DNA of 64,000 nucleotides from Bombilactobacillus thymidiniphilus (GTDB lineage: Bacteria > Bacillota > Bacilli > Lactobacillales > Lactobacillaceae). How positions within the stretch are numbered: the stretch's first letter is position 1; each line of letters starts with the position of its first letter. Below the pieces are notes generated by a model. It ran no database searches. It worked only from the letters and a program-made list of their open reading frames with translations, and was not told the origin of the DNA. A program made the position numbers and the translations under genes. Below are positions 56,765-64,000 of the stretch, one piece after another. The DNA is taken from positions 1 through 64,000 of the forward strand of contig NZ_CP093365.1 of assembly GCF_023380245.1 (NCBI RefSeq), in the 5' to 3' direction.

Positions 56765-57997
56765 CTAATCCTTAAAAAAGGCAATAATTAATTTTTGGTA
56801 GATTTCAATAAAGTCTTGATACATCTCTAAACTAACATACTCGTTGTCTTGATGTGGATTATCATTGCCTGGACCAAACATGACATAATTAGCCCCTGTT
56901 GGTTTATCAATTAACAACTTGGAAGCATCGGTACCACCAGAAACGCCCATTGTTAATAACTGATCTTTGGAAAACTCCATACCAGATAAAGATGCCATTT
57001 GTTGCAACTTCTGTAAATTTTCCGCAGTATAATGCTGATCTTTACTATATTGTTTCAAATAAGGTTGAGCAATTTGTTGAATCAATTTAATAATCTTGGA
57101 ATCTTTCTTACCTACGATTGGCACAATATCCATACCAATTTCCATACTAATTTCGCCATTTGTGGACTGATTATATTGATCAATCTGTTGTTGAATTATA
57201 GCCAAAATCTTTTGATTATCTAATTCTGGAATTGTACGAATATTCAATACTGCTTCAGCAAATCCCGGAATAGCATTATCCTGGCTACCACCATGGAAAG
57301 TATCAATATTAAAGACCGTGTCACCTAAGACTTCATTAGTAGCATCATCAATTGCTTGTTGCATGCTTTCTTTAATGTTATTGAGGACATTAATTAAATG
57401 TTCTACAGCATTATTCCCCAATTTAGGCATGGAACTATGTGCTGCTTTACCACGTGATTTAATATGCAAATCTAATTCACCCTTACTAGCATAAGGCACG
57501 CGAAAACCAGATGGTTCAGCAACTAGTAAAGTATCGACGTCATTCATATAACCGGCTTCAAACAATTTTTGAGCACCTTGTTGACCAACTTCTTCACCAG
57601 CTGTAGCTAATAAGCGCACTGTACCATTTAAAGGAACTTGTTGTTCTTTTAATTCCATTAGTGTAATCACTAAAGCGGCCAAGCCGGCTTTCATATCAGT
57701 AGATCCTCGACCATATAAACGATCGCCTTTTTGAGTCAATTCAAAAGGATCTGTTTGCCAATTTTCTCGCTCTACATCGACTACATCCATATGCCCAGTT
57801 ACAGCTAGAACTGGCTTGCCAGAACCAATTTCAGCAACTAAATTGGCCCGATCACCATCTAACGGTAAAATTTCACTATTAATTCCCACCGTTTGCAATA
57901 ATGATTGTAAATATTCTGCAACTTGTTTTTCATGATCATTGACTGAAGGGATACTAATTAATTTTTGTAAAATCTCTAACTTTTGTGAATTTTTCAT
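56765..57997 (-). CDS. M20-family peptidase (ArgE/DapE type)
   Basis: The 410-residue metallohydrolase has TGHMDVVD with the first metal ligands, GRGSTDMKAGLAAL, and GEEVGQQGAQKL with the catalytic Glu. A lid domain follows (HIKSRGKAAHSSMPKLGNNA). The sequence fits succinyl-diaminopimelate desuccinylases in lactobacilli, but acetylornithine or dipeptide substrates are possible. It lies 18 bases upstream of the ROK gene and is probably co-transcribed. Confidence 0.88.
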   Translation of the reverse strand: MKNSQKLEILQKLISIPSVNDHEKQVAEYLQSLLQTVGINSEILPLDGDRANLVAEIGSGKPVLAVTGHMDVVDVERENWQTDPFELTQKGDRLYGRGSTDMKAGLAALVITLMELKEQQVPLNGTVRLLATAGEEVGQQGAQKLFEAGYMNDVDTLLVAEPSGFRVPYASKGELDLHIKSRGKAAHSSMPKLGNNAVEHLINVLNNIKESMQQAIDDATNEVLGDTVFNIDTFHGGSQDNAIPGFAEAVLNIRTIPELDNQKILAIIQQQIDQYNQSTNGEISMEIGMDIVPIVGKKDSKIIKLIQQIAQPYLKQYSKDQHYTAENLQKLQQMASLSGMEFSKDQLLTMGVSGGTDASKLLIDKPTGANYVMFGPGNDNPHQDNEYVSLEMYQDFIEIYQKLIIAFFKD

Positions 57998-58032
57998 TAT
58001 TTTCGCCTACTTTTTATCAAGATATTTAGATT

Positions 58033-58962
58033 TTAAAATTGTTCTTGTAAAGGAGGGACAATTTGTTTCTTACGTGAAACTACACCAGGTAATTCCATTA
58101 AATTATCATTTAATTGCTTGCCAAAAGCTTGCTCAGCCTTAGCTAATAAAGTATGTTCACCAACAGCAAGTAATGTCGTCTCACTGTTTAAAACATTAGT
58201 AATAGCTAATAAAAACAGATCATAATTATTATTAGTAGAACTATTATTCATAGCTTGTACAAATTCATTTTTGCGTGCTACAGCTTCGGGTAAATCGACC
58301 ACATTAATCTGGGCAATACGAACTTGGGCAGTACTCATTTCAAAAGTCTTTGCATCTTCATCAATCAAATCTTCAGCCGTTTTATCAGCAATATTGGCAC
58401 CAGCTTTAAGCATTTGCAAGCCATAAGCTTGATAATCTTCGCCAGCAATTTCAGCTAAAGCACGCACTGCTGTTTTATCTTGTTCAGTGGTAGTAGGAGA
58501 TTGCAACAACAAAGTATCAGAAATAATTGCTGATAGCATCAAACCCGCTAACTGAGCCGAAATGGTGATCTGTTTTTCATTGTACATTTCCCACAAAATC
58601 GTGCTAGTACAACCTACTGGTTCAGCACGATAATATAAGGGTGCCACCGTTTCAAAATTAGCAATTCGGTGATGATCTACCACATTAGTCACCGTCACGT
58701 TAGCAATGTCTGCCACACTTTGTTGAGCTTCATTATGGTCAACTAACATCACAGCGGTGACTTCTGGGGCAGCATTTTCAATGATGCGCGGAGCTTTTTG
58801 ATCAAAATGATCCAAAACAAACTTGGTTTCGTCGTTCAATTCACCTAGAGCTACCGCCTCTACATCTTTGCCTAATTTATTTTGCAAATTGGCTAGTGCA
58901 ATTGCCGCTACAATTGCATCTGTATCTGGATTCTGATGTCCAAAAACTAGTTCTTTACTCAA
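58033..58962 (-). CDS. ppaC: Manganese-dependent inorganic pyrophosphatase
   Basis: The 309-residue family II pyrophosphatase has a DHH-type N-terminal domain: [10 protein letters not shown] (metal ligands), VDHNE and [16 protein letters not shown] and [12 protein letters not shown] follow, and a C-terminal substrate domain has [12 protein letters not shown]. It hydrolyses cytosolic PPi and depends on Mn2+ or Co2+. An AGGGATTT ribosome site is present. Full length and intact. Confidence 0.95.
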   Translation of the reverse strand: MSKELVFGHQNPDTDAIVAAIALANLQNKLGKDVEAVALGELNDETKFVLDHFDQKAPRIIENAAPEVTAVMLVDHNEAQQSVADIANVTVTNVVDHHRIANFETVAPLYYRAEPVGCTSTILWEMYNEKQITISAQLAGLMLSAIISDTLLLQSPTTTEQDKTAVRALAEIAGEDYQAYGLQMLKAGANIADKTAEDLIDEDAKTFEMSTAQVRIAQINVVDLPEAVARKNEFVQAMNNSSTNNNYDLFLLAITNVLNSETTLLAVGEHTLLAKAEQAFGKQLNDNLMELPGVVSRKKQIVPPLQEQF

Positions 58963-59005
58963 AAAAATCCCTCCAAATAAAATTATTCATAATCATACAA
59001 CAATT

Positions 59006-59974
59006 TTAACGCATTACAGAATCTTTTAAACGTTGTTGATACGATTTATCATGTACAAATTGGTCCCACGCATTCAAAAAAGTAGCAATCCGCGGAATAT
59101 TAGCCTTTTCTTTACGATAGACAAAATCTAATTCGAAATCAAACTGTGGTTCAATATAAGTTTTATGCAAACTAATTTTTGAACGGTTAGCTCGAACAAA
59201 ACTTTCAGGTAAAACAGCACAAGCTTTTTTCTCACGCGCAAAGCGTAATATTTGATGTGGTGAAGCAAAAAGCGCTAAACTACGAGGTGGATTCACTAAT
59301 TTATTCTTGAATTGTTCGTTTAATAATTCTGTTAAATAATAATTACTTGGATAACTGACCCACGGTTTAGAAGCGGCATCTTCTAAAGTGATCGTGTCAG
59401 CATTCTCCCATTCAGAATTATTGTGCAATAAGATGAGCTGTTCATGATAGATACTTTTTGTCCGATAAGGCTTCCAGTTCTTAATGGAAGAATCGGGCAA
59501 ATACATAATAGCTAAATCTAATTGATTATTCTCCAGTTCATCCCAAAGTTCACGCCGAGTCAATAACATCAATTCCACCACGACATCGGGTTGCAAATTG
59601 TTATACCAAATAATAAATTCTTCAAACACACTATCTTCTATAGTCGATAACATGCCAATTTTAATAGCACCAGTGGATGATAATGTGGATTTTTGAATCT
59701 TGTCAATGGCGGTATACATCGTAGTGTACATCTCGCCAACTGATTGCAAAAGAATGCGTCCGGCATCAGTCAGATGGATTTGCTTACCTACCGAATAAAA
59801 CAGGGGGGTACCAATATTTCGTTCAATTTTTTTAATTTGTTGTGTTAACGCTGGCTGCGTAATTCCTAGGGAACGCGCCGTTTTTGTGTAGTTTAAATTT
59901 TCTGCCAATTTAGCAAAATAACTTAAAGATTTAGATGTAAAAACATGTGTAAAATTATCTTTACCAACAGTCAT
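59006..59974 (-). CDS. LysR-family transcriptional regulator
   Basis: The 322-residue protein has the LysR helix-turn-helix at residues 18-75 (FAKLAENLNYTKTARSLGIT, then QPALTQQIKKIERNIGTPLF) and a periplasmic-binding-like effector domain. It lies between parC and ppaC in the same direction, without an obvious divergent target. The effector is unknown. Confidence 0.9.
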   Translation of the reverse strand: MTVGKDNFTHVFTSKSLSYFAKLAENLNYTKTARSLGITQPALTQQIKKIERNIGTPLFYSVGKQIHLTDAGRILLQSVGEMYTTMYTAIDKIQKSTLSSTGAIKIGMLSTIEDSVFEEFIIWYNNLQPDVVVELMLLTRRELWDELENNQLDLAIMYLPDSSIKNWKPYRTKSIYHEQLILLHNNSEWENADTITLEDAASKPWVSYPSNYYLTELLNEQFKNKLVNPPRSLALFASPHQILRFAREKKACAVLPESFVRANRSKISLHKTYIEPQFDFELDFVYRKEKANIPRIATFLNAWDQFVHDKSYQQRLKDSVMR

Positions 59975-60003
59975 ATACTAATTACATACCTCACTTATTT
60001 TTC

Positions 60004-62451
60004 TTACACCGTAGGTGAAGATTTTTTCACTTGGATTATTGTTCCATCATGAGCAATATCAACTACAAAAGAGCCATTTGAATAACGATCAACCGTTGAA
60101 AATTCTGTCATTGCTAAATGGACTTGATAATTATTTGCAGTCTTAATATCTAATATATCATTTTTCGCAAATAATGAAACAAATTTTATCATGTGAGGAT
60201 TTTTTTTCAATTCACGTAAAGTTAATATACCTCGACGACCACGAGTCGTTAATGGCAATTCTGTCAATCTCATTTTTTTGAAAGCACCACGTTGCGTCAA
60301 AATACCGATAAATTCAGTATCACTTTCTGACGTAACTAAAACAAAACTCACAATTTCATCTGCCGGTTTCAAAGCTAAAAATTTGACTCCGGCAGCTTTT
60401 GGTCCAACTGTTGGTACTTCCGTGAGCAAAAAACGCAATGCGTAAGCGTGCTTAGTAAAGCCAATTATTTCTATAGCTGGATCTATAGTAGCAATATAAC
60501 TAACTTGTACTACTGCACTACTGTCTTGGTGCATTTTCATTGCCATTGTGGGACGCGAACGATAAGTTCGACCTGGCAAAAGTTCATTAAAACTAACTTG
60601 CTTAATGTAGCTATCATTAGTAGCTAAAACAAAATTACCAGCTTGCTCTAAATCTGCAAAAATAAATGCATTCACAATAATTTCATCTTTAGCCAAAGAC
60701 ATTAACTGGGAAATATGTTGCCCTGTTTCTTTCCACTTAGTATCGATTAATTCATGAATTGGTCGATAAATAAGATTTCCCTTATTAGTGAATAAATAAA
60801 GATGCGACAAGGTGGATGCTTCACTATTTAAAACAATCTCATCGTTATCTTTCAAACCATTATCTTGTGGCGTTGAAGCTTGATAGGAACGCAAACTACT
60901 ACGCTTCAAATAACCTTGTTGACTCACTAGAACACGCACTGTTTCATCACCCACAAGTACACGTCGATCAATTTTGATTTCTTCTACTTGATCTTGTACT
61001 TGGGTCAAGCGTGGCATAGCAAATTCTTTTTTCAAGGCTTTGATTTCTGTTTTAACTACTAATAATAATTCTTTTGGATCTGCAATTATTTTTTGAAAAT
61101 GCGTAATTTTAGCTTGTAGTTCCGCCTGTTCTTTTTGTAACTCACTAACATCAGTATTCGTTAAACGATAAAGTTGCAAAGACACAATAGCTATAGCTTG
61201 TTCTAGCGAAAAATTATAAGTTTTCGCCAAATTATTTTGCGCATCTTGCTTGTTTTTGCTAGTTCTTATTGTAGAAATTACTTGGTCTAAAATATTCAAA
61301 GCTTTAATCAAACCATCCACAATATGCAACCGTTGTTGCGCTTTGGTTAGATCAAATTGCGTGCGTCTCAAAACAACATCTTGCTGATGTTTAACATAGG
61401 CTTTTAAAATTGGTAATAAACCTAGCTGTTGTGGACGCATGCCTAAAATAGCTACCATATTAAAATTGTACGTAATCTGCAAATCAGTATTTTTGTACAA
61501 ATAATTCAAAACACTTTGAGCATCAACTTCGCGCTTCAATTCAATCACAATCGATAATCCGTGGCGATCTGTTTCATCACGTACTTCCGCAATACCTTCT
61601 ATTTTATGCGCCAAGCGAATTTCATCTATTTTTTTGACTAATTGAGCCTTATTAACTTCATAGGGAATTTGCGTAATTACAATTTGTTGGCGATGCCCGC
61701 GCAACTCTTCAATATTAGTTTTCGAGCGCAGCACCACTTTACCGCGACCACTTTTATAAGCCTGTTTAATACCTTCAATCCCTTGTAAAATACCTCCAGT
61801 GGGAAAATCCGGTCCCTTTACATATTTCATAGCCTGCTCTAGCGTTAAATTAGGATTATCTATTAAAGCAATTGCAGCATCGATTACCTCACCCAAGTTA
61901 TGTGGCGGAATTTCTGTAGCATAGCCAGCCGAAATACCAGTGGCACCATTAACCAATAAATTTGGCAATCGCGCCGGTAATACAGTTGGCTCTTCTTGCG
62001 TATCGTCAAAATTGAGTACCATATCGACAGTATTTTTATCAATATCTTGTAACATTTGTTGAGAAATTTTGCTGAGACGTGCTTCCGTATAACGCATGGC
62101 AGCAGGTGGATCACCATCCATAGAACCATTATTACCATGCATTTCAATCAAAGGAGCGCGTAATTTCCAGTCTTGACTCATCCGAACCAATGCTTCATAA
62201 ATCGAACTATCACCGTGCGGATGAAAATTACCCATTACGTTTCCCACAGATTTAGCAGATTTTTTAAAAGACTTCTCATAGGTATTATGATCTTGAGCCA
62301 TTGCATACAAAATCCGACGTTGTACTGGTTTTAAACCGTCACGAACATCAGGTAAGGCTCGTTCTTGAATAATATATTTGGAATAACGTCCAAAACGATC
62401 ACCCATAATTTCTTCGAGGGACAGCTCTTTAATTCTTGCATCATCAACCAT
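60004..62451 (-). CDS. parC: DNA topoisomerase IV subunit A
   Basis: The 815-residue type IIA topoisomerase subunit cuts and rejoins DNA to separate daughter chromosomes. The catalytic Tyr is at 121 in MRYTEARLS, with the quinolone region HPHGDSSIYEALV at 77-89. The C-terminal beta-pinwheel lacks the GyrA box, supporting ParC over GyrA. The order parE-parC with an 11-base gap is standard. The quinolone-region Ser and Glu residues look wild type. Confidence 0.95.
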   Translation of the reverse strand: MVDDARIKELSLEEIMGDRFGRYSKYIIQERALPDVRDGLKPVQRRILYAMAQDHNTYEKSFKKSAKSVGNVMGNFHPHGDSSIYEALVRMSQDWKLRAPLIEMHGNNGSMDGDPPAAMRYTEARLSKISQQMLQDIDKNTVDMVLNFDDTQEEPTVLPARLPNLLVNGATGISAGYATEIPPHNLGEVIDAAIALIDNPNLTLEQAMKYVKGPDFPTGGILQGIEGIKQAYKSGRGKVVLRSKTNIEELRGHRQQIVITQIPYEVNKAQLVKKIDEIRLAHKIEGIAEVRDETDRHGLSIVIELKREVDAQSVLNYLYKNTDLQITYNFNMVAILGMRPQQLGLLPILKAYVKHQQDVVLRRTQFDLTKAQQRLHIVDGLIKALNILDQVISTIRTSKNKQDAQNNLAKTYNFSLEQAIAIVSLQLYRLTNTDVSELQKEQAELQAKITHFQKIIADPKELLLVVKTEIKALKKEFAMPRLTQVQDQVEEIKIDRRVLVGDETVRVLVSQQGYLKRSSLRSYQASTPQDNGLKDNDEIVLNSEASTLSHLYLFTNKGNLIYRPIHELIDTKWKETGQHISQLMSLAKDEIIVNAFIFADLEQAGNFVLATNDSYIKQVSFNELLPGRTYRSRPTMAMKMHQDSSAVVQVSYIATIDPAIEIIGFTKHAYALRFLLTEVPTVGPKAAGVKFLALKPADEIVSFVLVTSESDTEFIGILTQRGAFKKMRLTELPLTTRGRRGILTLRELKKNPHMIKFVSLFAKNDILDIKTANNYQVHLAMTEFSTVDRYSNGSFVVDIAHDGTIIQVKKSSPTV

Positions 62452-62462
62452 TATTTTGCCTC

Positions 62463-64000
62463 TTATTTATGATTTAATTGTTCTTTCAAATCTTGTTCAC
62501 CGATACCAGCAGTTTTAGATTCATCGCTATCTAAAATACTGCCGTCGTCTTCTAAATTAAATTTAACGTTTTCTTCTATCCATTGCCTACGCGGTGCTAC
62601 CTTGTCACCCATCAAAGTGGTGACCCTTCTTTCTGCTAATGCAGCATCATCAATGCGCACACGCACCAAGGTTCTAGTTTGCGGATTCATAGTCGTTTCC
62701 CACAATTGATCTGCATTCATTTCACCCAAACCTTTAAAGCGCTGCAAATTATAACCATTGCCAATCTTTTTAGTGACCTGAGTCAACTCTGTATCTGTCC
62801 ACGCGTATTCAATTTGGGTTTTACCAGCACGACTTTTTTGTAATTTATATAGCGGTGGTAGTGCAATATACACTTTGCCAGCTTCTACTAAAGGACGCAT
62901 ATATCGATAAAAAAAGGTCAACAACAAAATTTGGATGTGTGCACCATCAGTATCCGCATCAGTCATAATAATAATTTTATCGTAATTGCTGTCATTCACG
63001 TTAAATTCAGCACCAACACCAGCACCGATAGTATAAATCATCGTATTAATCTCTTCATTTTTGAAAATGTCATCCAATTTAGCTTTTTGCGTATTCAAAA
63101 CTTTGCCCCGCAACGGCAAAATTGCTTGAAATTTTCGATCGCGACCTTGTTTAGCCGAACCACCAGCAGAATCACCCTCAACTAAATATAATTCATTTTT
63201 TTTGGCGTTATGGGATTGCGCTGGTGTTAATTTACCAGATAAAACACCTTGATCTTTTTTCTTTTTTTGACCGCGACTATTTTCTCGTGCTTTACGAGCC
63301 GCTTCACGCGCTTGCCGAGCTTTCAATGCTTTTTTAACTAAAGTTTGTCCAAATTCACCATTTTCCAGTAAATAAAAGGTCATTTTTTCATAAACTAAAT
63401 TATCGACTGCACTGCGCGCTTCTGGTGTTCCCAACTTACCCTTAGTCTGTCCTTCAAATTGCAACAAATCTTCCGGAATTCGCACCGATAAAATCGCACT
63501 TAAGCCTTCACGTACGTCGCTGCCTTCCAAATTCTTATCGTTATCTTTGAGCAAACCACTTTTACGAGCATATTCATTAAAAGCTTTTGTCAGCCCAGAG
63601 CGCATTCCAACTTCATGGCTACCGCCGTCATTAGTGCGCACATTATTGACAAAAGATAAAACACTTTCAGAGTAACCGTCATTGTACTGTCCAGCAAATT
63701 CAATTTCAATCTTGTTTTTGGTGCCTTCAAAATAAAAAACATCTTCAATAGTATCCTTGCCTTCATTGAGATACTTAACAAAAGATTGAATTCCATCTGC
63801 ATAACAATAATTTTCAGTTGTCTCTTGTCCAGCGCGTTCATCAGTTAAAGTTATCTTAACTCCTTTAAGTAAGAAAGCTGATTCCCGCAGACGTTCTGCT
63901 AGCGTATTAAAATTGAAAGTAGTAGTTTGAAAAATCGTATCATCAGGCTTAAAAGTAATTGTCGTTCCGTTAGCTTTTTTAACCTCGCCAATTTTTTTCA
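62463..64000 (-). CDS. parE: DNA topoisomerase IV subunit B (partial)
   Basis: The reading frame continues past the window's right edge, so the ATPase N-terminus is missing; about 512 codons are present. Visible are the transducer region (NNVRTNDGGSHEVG), the TOPRIM domain with YLVEGDSAGGSAKQGRD and the metal-binding DADTDGAHI, and the C-terminal QRFKGLGEMNADQLWETTM. It supplies ATP hydrolysis for ParC. Internal methionines do not mark the start. Confidence 0.95.
   Translation of the reverse strand, partial: KKIGEVKKANGTTITFKPDDTIFQTTTFNFNTLAERLRESAFLLKGVKITLTDERAGQETTENYCYADGIQSFVKYLNEGKDTIEDVFYFEGTKNKIEIEFAGQYNDGYSESVLSFVNNVRTNDGGSHEVGMRSGLTKAFNEYARKSGLLKDNDKNLEGSDVREGLSAILSVRIPEDLLQFEGQTKGKLGTPEARSAVDNLVYEKMTFYLLENGEFGQTLVKKALKARQAREAARKARENSRGQKKKKDQGVLSGKLTPAQSHNAKKNELYLVEGDSAGGSAKQGRDRKFQAILPLRGKVLNTQKAKLDDIFKNEEINTMIYTIGAGVGAEFNVNDSNYDKIIIMTDADTDGAHIQILLLTFFYRYMRPLVEAGKVYIALPPLYKLQKSRAGKTQIEYAWTDTELTQVTKKIGNGYNLQRFKGLGEMNADQLWETTMNPQTRTLVRVRIDDAALAERRVTTLMGDKVAPRRQWIEENVKFNLEDDGSILDSDESKTAGIGEQDLKEQLNHK

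Noticed and set aside
1-64000. tRNA, rRNA, CRISPR arrays or prophage
   Set aside because: No cloverleaf-like sequences, rRNA blocks, regularly spaced repeats or phage structural genes were recognised by eye; short fragments could still have been missed.

Overview
The window is AT-rich, low-GC Gram-positive DNA of the Lactobacillaceae type. Clues are double-glycine-leader (class II) bacteriocin genes, a CopY/CopA copper operon with cop boxes, a DHA2 efflux pump paired with a DUF4811 protein, BspA/MucBP-type surface proteins, Mn-dependent pyrophosphatase ppaC and a parE-parC pair. The species cannot be fixed from the sequence alone. I recognised no rRNA, tRNA, CRISPR array or transposase.

Positions 1-12377 form one giant inverted repeat. 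Bases 26-6197 and 6198-12377 are near-identical mirror copies meeting with no spacer, and the left copy begins in a poly-T run. Each arm carries the same locus: an isochorismatase-family remnant, two intact small bacteriocin-like peptides, a frameshifted CPBP protease, a broken ABC transporter, an intact NAD(P)H:FMN oxidoreductase and several decayed genes. The right arm joins normal chromosome and is the reference copy. The left arm is most simply a fold-back at a contig end; a hairpin replicon end is the alternative.

12.1-21.4 kb: small membrane protein, broken MFS exporter, MerR regulator beside an aldo-keto-reductase/MFS deletion chimera, Nudix hydrolase, then a bacteriocin island. The island has two intact CPBP proteases, three peptide genes plus a one-TM protein in an operon, an XRE regulator with membrane domain, and a strongly translated double-glycine peptide gene on the opposite strand. 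22-29 kb: decayed M60 metallopeptidase, copY-cupredoxin-copA operon, GH39 beta-xylosidase. 29-36 kb: apparent remains of a lipopeptide/NRPS pathway (Sfp PPTase, DHA2 pump, fatty-acyl-AMP-ligase-like gene with a nonsense codon, thioesterase/epimerisation chimera) followed by galM. 36-39 kb: MFS + ABC-F pair resembling mef/msr macrolide-resistance operons, both broken at homopolymers.

39.8-46.8 kb: RRNPP/Rgg-type regulator beside a TPR-SRPBCC-MDR gene string, then DUF4811 + DHA2 pump with a divergent TetR. 46.8-53 kb: second decayed M60 gene and two BspA-like surface genes, one intact and one broken. 53-64 kb is orderly and undamaged: DHA2 pump-MarR, NAD(P)-binding protein, ROK kinase, M20 peptidase, ppaC, LysR, parC and parE (cut by the window end). 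Damage is confined to accessory genes while about 11 kb of housekeeping sequence is clean, so I infer genuine genome decay rather than uniformly poor sequence, except for extra indels in the left repeat arm.
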